Positions 27,435 through 36,528 of a stretch of DNA of 64,000 nt are shown here, in pieces. Source of the stretch: Alistipes sp. (GTDB taxonomy: Bacteria; Bacteroidota; Bacteroidia; Bacteroidales; Rikenellaceae); the NCBI GenBank assembly GCA_017629035.1, contig JAGBXX010000014.1:49983-113982 (forward strand). The letters run 5' to 3'. The position numbers and the translations under genes are program-made. The notes beneath the pieces are model-generated. The model was given only the letters and a program-made list of their open reading frames with translations. It searched no databases and was not told the DNA's origin. The stretch's first letter is position 1; the number at the start of each line of letters is the position of its first letter.

Positions 27435-29372
27435 ATGGCTACTGAAAAAATCAACCTTACGGCTCTCCAGGAGCTTGTCGGCACACCAGCCGAAGATACG
27501 CAGATCAACTCTACTACAGCCCACAAGGCTCAGGACTCAGACAACGACACTCCCGAGCTCAACGCACCAGTAATGGGCGCTGAGTTTGCAGACGAGGAGG
27601 CGGCACTTGCGGCCGACGAGGCGGGACTCAACCTCGGCGAGGAGACTGCCGAGGAGCAGGAGGCCTCAGAGGAGTCGAGCGACGACCTATCGGGTCTTTC
27701 GGAGGCTGAGTTGGTTGCACTCTTTGCAAGCAAGATAGAGTCGGAGCCTGTACAGACACTGCGTTCAGTAGTCGAAGCAATTAAGATAGCATTCTACAAG
27801 CAGCATCGCTCAAAGGTTGACGCCGAGCGTAAGTCGTTCCTCGAGGCGGGTGGCGACGAGGAGTCATTCACCCCAACCCCCGATGCTGAGGAGCAGCGCT
27901 TCAAGGAGCTCTTTGCCATCTACCGTGAGCAGCGAGACAAGCACATCGCACAGATGGAGGCCGACAAGGAGGATAACCTCAAAATCAAACTTCAGATTAT
28001 CGAGGAGCTTAAGGAGCTTGTCAACTCCGACGAGACCATGAATACCACATTCACTCGCTTCCGTGAGCTCCAGGCTCGCTGGAAGGAGACAGGTCTTGTG
28101 CCACAGCAGAATGTCAAGGACCTCTGGGAGACATACAACCTCCACGTAGAGAACTTCTACAACTTCATCAAGATCAACAAGGAGCTCCGTGACCTCGACC
28201 TCAAGAAGAACTACGAGGCTAAGATCTCGCTCTGTGAGCAGGCCGAGGCACTCACATTCGACAGCCAGATTGTAGAGTCATTCCGCAAGCTTCAGAAGCT
28301 CCACGACGAGTGGCGTGAGACAGGCCCTGTGGCCATAGAGTTCAAGGAGGCTCTCTGGGAGCGATTTAAGGAGGCATCGAGCCGCATCAACAAGCGCCAC
28401 CAGGAGCACTTTGAGAACATCAAGGCCGAGCAGACCAAGAACCTCGCTCTCAAGAGCGAGCTCTGCCAGAAGGTAGAGGCTATGACCGAGCAGCCAACAC
28501 TCTCACGCAAGGAGTGGAACAAGCTCAGCGAGGAGTTGCTCGAGATACAGAAGGTGTGGAAGACCATTGGCTACGCACCAAAGAAGGATAACAACCGCAT
28601 ATACGAGCGTTTCCGTGCCGCTTGCGACAAGTTCTTCGAGCACAAGCGTGAGTTCTACGCAGGCGTGAAGAGCGAAATGGAGCACAACCTCGCCCTCAAG
28701 AACGAGCTCTGCGAGCAGGCCGAGGCGTTGTCTGTATCCGAGGATTGGAAGCATGCCACCGACGAGCTCATAGCTCTCCAGGCTAAGTGGAAGCAGGTGG
28801 GCCCAGTAGCACGCCGCCACTCAGATGTAGTATGGAAGCGTTTCCGTGCCGCTTGCGACAAGTTCTTCGAGCGCAAGGCAGCACACTTCTCATCAATCGA
28901 CTCAGTACACGAGGAGAACTTCAAACTCAAGCAGGCGCTTCTTGTGGAGATGAAGGAGGCTGACATCAAGGCTGGAGGTTTCGAGGCTATCAAAGAGTTC
29001 CAGCGCCGCTGGAGCCAGATTGGTTTCGTACCTATCAAGCACAAGGATGCCTTGCAGAAGGAGTACAAGGCGATTGTCGATGGTATGTTCTCAACACTCC
29101 GCTCATCGGAGCGTGATCGCTCGATGAACCGCTTCAAGGAGCGTGTGGCAAATATGAAGGGTGGCCAGCAGCTGCGCTCAGAGCGTGAGAAGCTCTACAA
29201 CAAGGTTCGCCAGATGGAGCAGGATATCACCGTATTGGAGAACAACATCGGATTCTTCTCGAAGTCCAAGAATGCAGAGTCGCTCATTGCCGACGTACGA
29301 GAGAAGATTGAGCGCACAAAGCGTGACATGGCTCAAATCATCGAGAAGATCAAGCTCATTGATGCCCAGTAG
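27435..29372 (+). CDS. DUF349-repeat protein
   Basis: A 645-residue, highly charged, mostly helical protein. After an acidic N-terminus (about 1-90) come five DUF349 units, each with a W-K/R-x-x-G core: ARWKETGLVP, DEWRETGPVA, KVWKTIGYAP, AKWKQVGPVA, RRWSQIGFVP, and between them the R-F-R-A-A-C-D-K-F-F-E type helix. The last 110 residues form a coiled coil. DUF349 proteins are widespread in Bacteroidota, where they are cytoplasmic; a role with RNA, DNA or stress has been suggested but I know no firm function. It precedes pyrG by 97 nt on the same strand. Confidence 0.9.
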   Translation: MATEKINLTALQELVGTPAEDTQINSTTAHKAQDSDNDTPELNAPVMGAEFADEEAALAADEAGLNLGEETAEEQEASEESSDDLSGLSEAELVALFASKIESEPVQTLRSVVEAIKIAFYKQHRSKVDAERKSFLEAGGDEESFTPTPDAEEQRFKELFAIYREQRDKHIAQMEADKEDNLKIKLQIIEELKELVNSDETMNTTFTRFRELQARWKETGLVPQQNVKDLWETYNLHVENFYNFIKINKELRDLDLKKNYEAKISLCEQAEALTFDSQIVESFRKLQKLHDEWRETGPVAIEFKEALWERFKEASSRINKRHQEHFENIKAEQTKNLALKSELCQKVEAMTEQPTLSRKEWNKLSEELLEIQKVWKTIGYAPKKDNNRIYERFRAACDKFFEHKREFYAGVKSEMEHNLALKNELCEQAEALSVSEDWKHATDELIALQAKWKQVGPVARRHSDVVWKRFRAACDKFFERKAAHFSSIDSVHEENFKLKQALLVEMKEADIKAGGFEAIKEFQRRWSQIGFVPIKHKDALQKEYKAIVDGMFSTLRSSERDRSMNRFKERVANMKGGQQLRSEREKLYNKVRQMEQDITVLENNIGFFSKSKNAESLIADVREKIERTKRDMAQIIEKIKLIDAQ

Positions 29373-29469
29373 GCTCACAAGCAGCCCCAAGGCAAAAAGA
29401 ACACAAGAAATTAGACAGAAAGCAGTATAACTCAAAGCTCCTTAGCGGGAGCACAAAAACTTAGATGTT

Positions 29470-31095
29470 ATGAAACTATCTAAACCAAAGTACATTTTCG
29501 TGACCGGAGGCGTTGCCTCATCACTTGGCAAAGGCATCATCTCAGCCTCAATCGCACGCCTTCTTCAGGCTCGTGGCTACTCAGTAACCATCCAGAAGCT
29601 CGACCCATATATCAACGTTGACCCAGGCACGCTCAACCCCTATGAGCATGGCGAGTGCTACGTGACCGAGGATGGTACAGAGACAGACCTCGACCTTGGC
29701 CACTACGAGCGTTTTACCTCAATCCAGACAACCAAGAACAACAACGTCACAACAGGTAAGATCTACCAGTGTGTAATCGAGAAGGAGCGTAGTGGCGAGT
29801 TCCTTGGTAAGACCGTGCAGGTTATCCCTCATATCACCGACGAGATTAAGCGTCGTGTGCAGCTGCTCGGCGCAACAAAGAAGTACGACGTGATCATCAC
29901 CGAGATTGGTGGTACTGTGGGCGATATCGAGTCGTTGCCATTCATCGAGTCAGTACGTCAGCTCCGCTACGAGCTCGGCTACCAGAATACTGTTCTTGTG
30001 CACCTCACACTCATCCCATACATGGCAGCTTCGGGCGAGCTTAAGACTAAGCCTACACAGCACTCTGTAAAGGAGCTTCTCTCGTATGGTTTGCAGCCAG
30101 ATGTATTGGTACTCCGCTCAGAGCACGAGCTCGGCCAGGATTTGCGCCGTAAGGTAGCTCTCTTCTGCAACGTTACACCAGAGGCTGTTGTTCAGTCTAT
30201 CGACGTGCCAACAATCTACGAGGTGCCTATTCGCATGCACGACCAGAACCTCGACGGCGTATTGCTCGAGAAGCTCGGCTTGGAGTCAGACCAGGAGCCA
30301 AACCTTACGGAGTGGAAGGCCTTTGTGGAGCGCATCAAGAATCCTAAGAGCCAGGTAGACATCGCCCTCGTGGGTAAGTACACCGAGCTCCCCGATGCAT
30401 ACAAATCTATCAGCGAGTCATTCATCCACGCAGGTGCAGTAAACGAGGTGAAGGTGAAGCTTCACTACGTAAACTCTGAGCGTCTTACTATCGACAACGT
30501 GAGCGAGCAGCTTGGCAAGATGTCGGCAGTGATGGTTGCACCAGGATTTGGTAACCGTGGTATCGAGGGTAAGCTCGTGGCAGTACGCTATGCACGTGAG
30601 AACAATGTTCCATTCTTCGGTATCTGCCTCGGTATGCAGTGTGCCGTGATCGAGTTTGCACGCAACGTCCTTGGTTGGGCAGATGCGAACTCAAGCGAGA
30701 TGGCTCAGACAAAGCATGCTGTTATCGACCTTATGGAGGAGCAGAAGAAGGTTACTGCCAAGGGCGGTACAATGCGTCTTGGTGGCTACCCATGTCACCT
30801 CGAGGAGGGCTCACGTGTGCGTGAGGCTTATGGCCAGGAGAACATCGTGGAGCGCCACCGCCACCGCTATGAGTTCAACAGCTCGTTCCTTGCAGATTTC
30901 GAGGCTGCAGGCATGAAGGCAACAGGTCTTAACCCAGACACTGGCCTTGTGGAGGTTGTCGAGATCCCTGCACACCGCTGGTTTGTAGGTGCTCAGTACC
31001 ACCCAGAGTACCACTCTACAGCAGCAAATCCTCATCCATTGTTCGTGCGTTTTGTTCAGGAGGCGCTCAAATACCGTGATGAGAACAATAAATAG
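29470..31095 (+). CDS. pyrG: CTP synthase PyrG
   Basis: Makes CTP from UTP with glutamine and ATP. The 541-residue protein has the synthetase domain (residues about 1-270) beginning FVTGGVASSLGKGIISASIA with the P-loop, and LDPYINVDPGTLNPYEHGE, and the class I glutamine amidotransferase domain (about 295-541) with the nucleophile Cys in FFGICLGMQCAV and the His/Glu pair in QYHPEYHS. Length and motifs are normal. Same strand as the DUF349 gene before and yidC after (gap 59 nt). Confidence 0.97.
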   Translation: MKLSKPKYIFVTGGVASSLGKGIISASIARLLQARGYSVTIQKLDPYINVDPGTLNPYEHGECYVTEDGTETDLDLGHYERFTSIQTTKNNNVTTGKIYQCVIEKERSGEFLGKTVQVIPHITDEIKRRVQLLGATKKYDVIITEIGGTVGDIESLPFIESVRQLRYELGYQNTVLVHLTLIPYMAASGELKTKPTQHSVKELLSYGLQPDVLVLRSEHELGQDLRRKVALFCNVTPEAVVQSIDVPTIYEVPIRMHDQNLDGVLLEKLGLESDQEPNLTEWKAFVERIKNPKSQVDIALVGKYTELPDAYKSISESFIHAGAVNEVKVKLHYVNSERLTIDNVSEQLGKMSAVMVAPGFGNRGIEGKLVAVRYARENNVPFFGICLGMQCAVIEFARNVLGWADANSSEMAQTKHAVIDLMEEQKKVTAKGGTMRLGGYPCHLEEGSRVREAYGQENIVERHRHRYEFNSSFLADFEAAGMKATGLNPDTGLVEVVEIPAHRWFVGAQYHPEYHSTAANPHPLFVRFVQEALKYRDENNK

Positions 31096-31154
31096 TTTAA
31101 GCAATAAGTTAGTGATTAACTAAACTAAAATTTAAGAATAAAAAGATTTTTTAG

Positions 31155-33074
31155 ATGGATAAGAAGACGATTATTGGCCTTCTGTTGATGGTGGCCATAT
31201 TTGTAGGCTTCTCGTTCTACGAGAGCCACAAGGCCGAGGAGTATAACGAGTGGAAGAAGGGCCAGTTGGAGATGCAGAAGGCTTTGGAGCAGGAGCAGGA
31301 GGCACACCGCAAGGCTGAGCAGGCGCTCACTGCCGAGGAGCTCGCAGCACGTGATTCTATGGAGCGTGTACGCATCGAGAATGCAGAGTTGTATAAGTAT
31401 GGCTCTGAGCTTAAGGCAGCACGCAATGCCGAGGCTGAGGTTATCACCCTCTCAAACGACTTTATCAAGGTTGACTTTACAACCAAGGGTGGTAAGATTG
31501 CTAACGTAACACTTCTTGACGAGCGCTACACACGCTATGCCGATGGTGAGCGCACCGAGCAGGTGGAGCTCAAGCAGCCAGCAGCCGAGATCTTCGGCGT
31601 TGAGCTTAAGTCAGTGAACGATGGCACTACGTTCCTTAGCGACGAGTTCACATTCAACGTTGCGCAGAAGCAGGTGGAGAATGGCCATGAGGTACGCATG
31701 ACACTCCCTGTTGCATCCGATGCATCGCTGAGCTTTGTATACACCATCCACACCACAGGCCAGGAGAGCCTTGACTATGTCATCGACTTCGACGTTGAGC
31801 AGCAGAACCTTGCTAAGTATCTCGCCTCAAACGAGACTCTCGAGCTCAACTGGCGTAGCCGCTCAAACATGAACGAGCGCAGCTACGTGAACGAGAATAT
31901 CGCCACCAAGATTGTATACTTCGAGGAGGGCGATAGCGAGGAGATGGATACTCCAAACGAGAAGGAGACCTTGGAGAATGTGAGCTGGATTGCCTTCAAG
32001 CAGCAGTACTTCACCTCGGCATTCATCAGCTCGAGCGAGCTCATGGCTACTGCCGAGTTCAAGAACTCTACAAAGGGTGGCAGCGACTTTATGAAGGAGT
32101 ATAACGCCACTATCGAGCTTCCGCTCTCGGCAGAGAATAGCGACTACGCCTTCTACTACGGTCCTAACGACCTTGCAGTCATGGAGGATGTCGAGATCGC
32201 TAACCAGAAGAGCCATATCGACGAGATTATCCCTCTTGGTGGTTGGCTCATTGGCTGGGTAAACCGCTATGGTACTGTGCCTATCTTCCAGTGGCTCAGC
32301 AGCAAGGGTCTTGGCTTTGGTCTTATCATCTTGATCCTCACTATCTTGGTTAAGCTCGTAATCTTACCTCTCACGTATAAGAGCTATATGTCGACAGCCA
32401 AGATGCGTGCTATCCGTCCTGAGATGGAGGCTATCAACAAGAAGTATCCAAACCAGGATGACGCTATGAAGAAGCAGCAGGCTCTGATGGAGCTCTACCA
32501 GAAGGCCGGCGTTAGCCCTATGGGTGGCTGTCTTCCTATGCTTATCCAGATGCCTATCCTCTGGGCCATGTTCCGCTTCTTCCCAGCAAGTATCGAGCTT
32601 CGTGGCGAGGGCTTCCTCTGGGCCAACGACCTCTCATCATACGATAGCGTATTGGATCTTCCATTCTCAATACCATTCTATGGCGACCATGTCAGCTTGT
32701 TCGCACTCCTCATGGCTGTTGCCCTGTTCGGCTTCTCGTTCATGAGCTACAAGCAGCAGGCAGCCACAACTGCGGGCCAGCCAGGCGCAGGTATGATGAA
32801 GTTTATGATGGTATACTTCATGCCAGTCATGATGCTCTGCTTCATGAATAGCTACGCTTCGGGCTTGTGCTACTACTACTTCCTCTCGCAGATGTTCACA
32901 ATGCTTATCATGTGGGTCATCCGTCGCACTGTTGACGACGAGAAGGTACGTGCCAAGCTTCTCTCACACAAGCCTCGCAAGAAGTCACGCTTCCAGGAGC
33001 GCTACGAGGAGGCATTGCGCCAGCAGCAGGAGCAGGGTACAATCAACCGTGAGCAGCGCCGCATGCGCAGATAA
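31155..33074 (+). CDS. yidC: Membrane protein insertase YidC
   Basis: Inserts proteins into the inner membrane, alone or with the Sec translocon. The 639-residue protein has an N-terminal membrane helix (TIIGLLLMVAIFVGFSFY), a large periplasmic beta domain (about 80-360) and the conserved C-terminal core of five helices with RAIRPEMEAINKKYPN, VSPMGGCLPMLIQMPILWAMFRFF and MMVYFMPVMMLCF. A basic C-terminal tail (HKPRKKSRFQERYEEALRQQ) is expected for ribosome contact. It ends with a strong terminator. Confidence 0.96.
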   Translation: MDKKTIIGLLLMVAIFVGFSFYESHKAEEYNEWKKGQLEMQKALEQEQEAHRKAEQALTAEELAARDSMERVRIENAELYKYGSELKAARNAEAEVITLSNDFIKVDFTTKGGKIANVTLLDERYTRYADGERTEQVELKQPAAEIFGVELKSVNDGTTFLSDEFTFNVAQKQVENGHEVRMTLPVASDASLSFVYTIHTTGQESLDYVIDFDVEQQNLAKYLASNETLELNWRSRSNMNERSYVNENIATKIVYFEEGDSEEMDTPNEKETLENVSWIAFKQQYFTSAFISSSELMATAEFKNSTKGGSDFMKEYNATIELPLSAENSDYAFYYGPNDLAVMEDVEIANQKSHIDEIIPLGGWLIGWVNRYGTVPIFQWLSSKGLGFGLIILILTILVKLVILPLTYKSYMSTAKMRAIRPEMEAINKKYPNQDDAMKKQQALMELYQKAGVSPMGGCLPMLIQMPILWAMFRFFPASIELRGEGFLWANDLSSYDSVLDLPFSIPFYGDHVSLFALLMAVALFGFSFMSYKQQAATTAGQPGAGMMKFMMVYFMPVMMLCFMNSYASGLCYYYFLSQMFTMLIMWVIRRTVDDEKVRAKLLSHKPRKKSRFQERYEEALRQQQEQGTINREQRRMRR

Positions 33075-33092
33075 TATCGAAAGATAGATAAC

Positions 33093-33131
33093 AATTAGGG
33101 GTTGTCCTTGAGTGGACAACCCCTAATTTAT
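33093..33131. terminator. Strong terminator between yidC and the YD-repeat genes
   Basis: Perfect 15-bp inverted repeat AATTAGGGGTTGTCC / GGACAACCCCTAATT, 6-nt loop (33093-33107, 33114-33128). It lies between convergent genes and may act both ways. The stem is shared in part with the terminators at 16965 and 59231. Confidence 0.85.
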
Positions 33132-33147
33132 TATATATGTATTAGCA

Positions 33148-34107
33148 CTACTCAGCCGCCTCAGTGCGATATACAATCGTATAGGACTTAACATAGCGAG
33201 GATTCTCATTTCCGCCTTGGTAGTAAGCAGACTCAATTAAATTACCATGCGCATCGTACTTGGAGGTAAAGCGACTGTCGATTGAGTTATCACTTTTGTA
33301 GGAAATATACTCCAGGCGGTTACCCTCATCATCATAGTTATTAGTTGCGTAGCTTGTCACCTCGTCCTTCTCGTTGTAGTGTACAATCTTAACAACATTA
33401 CCACGTCGGTCACGCTCGTGAGAGTGGCGATAGGAGTAAGTCTCAGATGGATACCTAAGAACTCGCTCCTCGGTGAGATCTCCATTTCCATTATAGGTAA
33501 GGAATCTCTGCTCGATCAATGAGTCATTCTTGTCGTAGAATGCACTCTCAATCACTCGACCTGCCTCGTCGTACTTTGTAGTACTCCTATTTATAAACTC
33601 GCCCTCAATATAGAACTTAGTCTCGGTCTTATTGTCATATTCGTCGTAGGCATAGAGATCCTTCGTGTCATAATCGTGAGTGTTATTTGAAAGTTTCTCG
33701 ACTACACGTCCCGCTGCATCATATTTGTAGCGTGAGCTCCACGACAATTCATCGCCTACGAAACACTCCTCGAGCTCCATACGGCCATCAGCATTGTAGC
33801 TATAGATCACTCTCCAAGAGCGATTGTCTACGAAGTCTTCGTTCCTCTTTTCAACAAGATCACCCCTATCATTAAACTTGTAGACTTCTGCAGTCGAAGG
33901 TTTCACCTCAGTATCACCAATAGGCATCTCGTTGTAATAGCGCACCTCTTCGGTTACTGACTCCACATCGCCATAGAGTGCACCCATGTACTTTGGCCAG
34001 CCCTGACGCACAGGAGCATCACGCTTCGGCACCACACACACCTGAGCCTCCTGGCCACAGGCCACGACAAACATCGCCAGTGCAAATATTAAAATCAGCT
34101 TTTTCAT
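33148..34107 (-). CDS. YD-repeat-like lipoprotein
   Basis: A 319-residue protein with a lipoprotein signal ending FVVAC. From about residue 70 on it is made of tandem units of about 20-25 residues with the core Y-x-Y-D-x-x-G-R-V-x-E, as in the YD/RHS repeats (SRYKYDAAGRVVEKLSN, STTKYDEAGRVIESAFYD, YDAHGNLIESAYY). Unlike full RHS toxins it is short, lacks the core motif and a variable C-terminal domain. Such small proteins occur in Bacteroidota with unknown role. It lies 30 nt downstream of a close relative and looks like a tandem duplicate. Its base composition is a little AT-richer than that of the neighbours. Confidence 0.8.
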   Translation of the reverse strand: MKKLILIFALAMFVVACGQEAQVCVVPKRDAPVRQGWPKYMGALYGDVESVTEEVRYYNEMPIGDTEVKPSTAEVYKFNDRGDLVEKRNEDFVDNRSWRVIYSYNADGRMELEECFVGDELSWSSRYKYDAAGRVVEKLSNNTHDYDTKDLYAYDEYDNKTETKFYIEGEFINRSTTKYDEAGRVIESAFYDKNDSLIEQRFLTYNGNGDLTEERVLRYPSETYSYRHSHERDRRGNVVKIVHYNEKDEVTSYATNNYDDEGNRLEYISYKSDNSIDSRFTSKYDAHGNLIESAYYQGGNENPRYVKSYTIVYRTEAAE

Positions 34108-34137
34108 TGTATTATTCTCAATATTTAAGCTTGAAGG

Positions 34138-35025
34138 TTACTTACGATAAGTGATTTCAAAAGTGTAATCGCCTTTTGCGACAACATTACCCTGCGAATC
34201 GTAGCGATAGCTTATCTTACCAGTTTCTCCGCTTGCGTAATTCATGCGCTCCTCGACAAGATTTCCAAACCTATCATATTCATATTTTGAAGTATGCGAA
34301 TAAGTATAAGGCTCAGCAACGTCTTCCTTAAAATACTCATCTTTCTTGCTAATTCTACCTGATGAATCGTATGTATAGACATCCTTGAAGAAGTGATAGT
34401 CACCATCATCTCCTGTAGACTCGATAAGTCTGCCTTGTGCGTCGTATACCCAAGTAGCACAAATCACACCACGAGATTTACAGAAGATTTTATTACCATT
34501 TGGATCATAGCCATAAGTTAGATTACCACTCTTTATCATGTTGCCCGCCTGGTCGTATGCATAGTTCTCCTTAGAAGCCACAGTATTATTACTATTATAG
34601 CGAATAGTCTGAGTTCTCTGATTTTTGTTGTTATATTTATGCTTAGTATAACCCTCGAATATTCCCAGACTCCTCTCCGACTCTAAAAGGCCCTGGCTAT
34701 TATAGCTATAAACATACTTGTCAAGAGCATATCCGCCTGAATAATATCCCCACTCTAGAACATCTCCTCGTTGGTTAAACTGGAACAGCAAATAATCATT
34801 TTCATAGTAACCATTGTTGCAACAAATCTTTACTGACTCAACATTACCACGGAGTGCAGGCAGGGTAAAGTTGAAAAAGTTTGACTCCATCTGACTTACG
34901 CCACTAAAATTTGTCCAGCCCTGACGCTCTTGAGCCTCAGCCAGAGGGATAGCTTTGCTTGCACCAAAGTAATCACACGCCACAGCAGCCAAAGCAACCG
35001 AAAGCATTAAAAATAGTCTCTTCAT
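34138..35025 (-). CDS. YD-repeat-like lipoprotein, paralogue of the next gene
   Basis: A 295-residue protein with a lipoprotein signal ending AAVAC. It shares with the downstream gene the segment Q-x-R-Q-G-W-x-x-(F/Y), a conserved (L/A)-x-G-(N/D)-V-E-S-V and tandem YD-like units (YSYNSQGLLE, YAYDQAGNMIKSG, WVYDAQGRLIESTG, KYEYDRFGNLVEERM). The two genes are arranged in tandem on the minus strand, the present one first. No catalytic motif, toxin domain or immunity gene is seen. Its role is unknown; a secreted scaffold is possible. Confidence 0.8.
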   Translation of the reverse strand: MKRLFLMLSVALAAVACDYFGASKAIPLAEAQERQGWTNFSGVSQMESNFFNFTLPALRGNVESVKICCNNGYYENDYLLFQFNQRGDVLEWGYYSGGYALDKYVYSYNSQGLLESERSLGIFEGYTKHKYNNKNQRTQTIRYNSNNTVASKENYAYDQAGNMIKSGNLTYGYDPNGNKIFCKSRGVICATWVYDAQGRLIESTGDDGDYHFFKDVYTYDSSGRISKKDEYFKEDVAEPYTYSHTSKYEYDRFGNLVEERMNYASGETGKISYRYDSQGNVVAKGDYTFEITYRK

Positions 35026-35102
35026 AGTATTTTTTTAATTTTGTAATAAATCGATCTTGCTAACCACACTTAAATGGTGAATCATAATTGGTTTCTGTAA
35101 CT

Positions 35103-35285
35103 ATTGGATGGAGGCATAGTTGACGTACATCTCCATTCAAGACAATGAGCATGGCGCCAAAGGTTCCTCAACCACTCCTAATTTCGAGTTAGAAGGGGTT
35201 AGATTTGGTGACATGTCGAGATTGAATTGGATGGGGGTGTACTTGGCGTACATCCCCATTCAAGGCAATGAGCATGGCGCCAAAG
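35103..35285. repeat. Two direct copies of a 60-bp unit, period 123 bp
   Basis: Copies at 35103-35162 and 35226-35285 agree at about 53 of 60 positions; the last 20 bases of each (GCAATGAGC or ACAATGAGC, then ATGGCGCCAAAG) are nearly identical. They carry the hairpin of the palindromic element described at 35179, so the locus is a tandem pair with an older, more degenerate first copy. Confidence 0.85.
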
Positions 35286-35309
35286 ATAGCCCCTTATCAC
35301 TCGAAATTA
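35179..35309. mobile_element. 131-bp palindromic (MITE/REP-like) element, copy 1
   Basis: Terminal inverted repeats: left TAATTTCGAGTTAGAAGGGG (35179-35198), right end, read on the minus strand, TAATTTCGAGTGATAAGGGG (35309-35290). In the middle is a hairpin with arms ATGGGGGTGTAC (35231-35242) and GTACATCCCCAT (35248-35259). A second element of 132 bp with the same layout is at 41126. The right end supplies the TAA stop of the repressor gene. No transposase is present. Nature as a non-autonomous mobile element is inference. Confidence 0.75.
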
Positions 35310-35987
35310 CCCGATTGTGTGCATACGAACCGATGCCTTAATGAGGGCTATAGCACGTATACGGTCTATCTCCACCTCCTTGTCTGCATGGTGCTGGTTC
35401 TGACTCACTAGCTTCACAAAGCCGGGGTGCTCGGACTTCTGCACATACTTCACGGTGATATACTCCTCGCCGTCGATATCGATTGAGAGGAGGTACATAT
35501 CGCCCCAGAAGACATCACGCACGTCGGAGAGCTGCTTATATAATATAATGTCACCGCTCTTGAGCAGCGGATACATCGAGTCGCCAACGATATATATCGC
35601 ACCGTCGCATTTAGGGAGGTTAGGGATATGGATGAAGTCGTGAGGCTTAATCTTCTCGTTATCAGCGAATAGGGGCACGAGGCCCGCAGTACCCTCGATT
35701 GAGTAGAGAGGCACGCTCTGCATAGGCAGCGACTTGTCAGTTCGGTGCAGATATGATGTCAGGTCGGGCTCGGCATTAAACATCTTACCCTCGCCCGTAT
35801 CGAGCCAGTCGGGATTTAGGTTAAAATCCTGAACAAGGATGTTTTTGTTACGCTGCGAGAGTCCTGCCTTGCTTGTTTCGATCATTGATAGCGCCGCCTT
35901 ACCAATGCCAAGTCGCTGAGCTAGTTGCTCTTGAGTAAGTTTAAGCTCCTTGCGCATAAGTCTTACTCGCATTCCGATAGTCTCCAT
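35307..35987 (-). CDS. LexA-like phage repressor (HTH-XRE + S24 peptidase)
   Basis: A 226-residue regulator. Residues about 6-60 form an XRE helix-turn-helix (LTQEQLAQRLGIGKAALSMIE). Residues about 90-215 are an S24 self-cleaving peptidase with the Ser 137 in VGDSMYPLLKSGD and Lys 180 in EEYITVKYV; an Ala-Gly pair (TAG, 101-102) is a likely self-cleavage site, as in LexA and lambda CI. Such repressors hold prophage genes silent until DNA damage activates cleavage. It is divergent from a small gene and a terminase; a candidate operator is at 36012. Its stop codon lies in the end of a repeat element. Confidence 0.88.
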   Translation of the reverse strand: METIGMRVRLMRKELKLTQEQLAQRLGIGKAALSMIETSKAGLSQRNKNILVQDFNLNPDWLDTGEGKMFNAEPDLTSYLHRTDKSLPMQSVPLYSIEGTAGLVPLFADNEKIKPHDFIHIPNLPKCDGAIYIVGDSMYPLLKSGDIILYKQLSDVRDVFWGDMYLLSIDIDGEEYITVKYVQKSEHPGFVKLVSQNQHHADKEVEIDRIRAIALIKASVRMHTIG

Positions 35988-36011
35988 ATAAAATAATATT
36001 ATATTAAATTT

Positions 36012-36031
36012 TTGTACAGAATTGTTGACAA
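36012..36031. promoter_or_regulatory. Candidate repressor operator (imperfect palindrome)
   Basis: TTGTACAGAATTGTTGACAA agrees with its own reverse complement at 14 of 20 positions. It covers the -33 TTG (36025-36027) of the rightward promoter, whose TATATTTG box is at 36048-36055. A good position for control by the S24 repressor gene next to it (inference). Confidence 0.45.
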
Positions 36032-36055
36032 ATCAATTTTTTGAACGTATATTTG
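36025..36055 (+). promoter_or_regulatory. Promoter of the small ORF / terminase unit
   Basis: TTG (36025-36027), 20-nt spacer, TATATTTG (36048-36055): a good Bacteroidota promoter, divergent from the repressor gene. The leader to the ATG at 36124 is about 60 nt. Confidence 0.6.
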
Positions 36056-36123
36056 CACTACAAAGTTAAACAATTTATTTCAACAAACAACAATTTTACC
36101 AAAAAAGTATCAAAAAATCAACA

Positions 36124-36411
36124 ATGTACAGCATTTCTCATCAACTCTATCTTGAGGTTTGGGGGAGATTAATGAGTGCAATTGGCCGTAAGGAGTATTT
36201 CTCGGGCAGCGTGACATGCATCGTGGAGGACACAGAGTGCAGGCTCACATGCACACTCATCGTGGTGCGCAACCACGACAGAGAGTCGGAGGGTCGCATG
36301 GCCGAGATAGAGAAGATCATCCCCGTGTGGTGGGAGTTTCACACCACAATAGGTGGCCAGGAGCTGCTCAACGACTTCTCATTTCGTGAGCTCCTCTACA
36401 TAGCACTTTAA
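36124..36411 (+). CDS. Small protein of unknown function, phage-associated
   Basis: A 95-residue ORF with MYSISHQLYLEVWGRLMSA at the start and a typical soluble composition; no signal peptide or known motif. It follows a good promoter and stands between the repressor and the terminase gene. It may be an early gene of the former prophage, or a small terminase-associated or regulatory protein, but I do not recognise it. The start ATG is the only one in the frame near the promoter. Base composition is like that of its neighbours. Confidence 0.6.
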   Translation: MYSISHQLYLEVWGRLMSAIGRKEYFSGSVTCIVEDTECRLTCTLIVVRNHDRESEGRMAEIEKIIPVWWEFHTTIGGQELLNDFSFRELLYIAL

Positions 36412-36528
36412 TCAATCAACATCCTCAACGGAGCGTGGCCCATTTCCTACCTCGAAGCGATGCCTTCGCCACCTCCGCAACTTTGCCCAATCGCCCGCAT
36501 CGGGGCAGGGCATAAAACTATTTTCTAC
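36412..36528 (+). other. Structured leader before the terminase gene
   Basis: No gene. The sequence can fold into CGAAG/CTTCG and TGCCC..GGGCA pairings with an inner GCCC/GGGC, just before the ATG at 36529. Purpose unknown. Confidence 0.35.

Noticed and set aside
33148-35025. RHS-type polymorphic toxin system
   Set aside because: YD units are present but there is no RHS core, no variable toxin end and no immunity gene.
35103-35285. CRISPR-like array
   Set aside because: Only two 60-bp copies, internally palindromic, no regular spacers and no cas genes.
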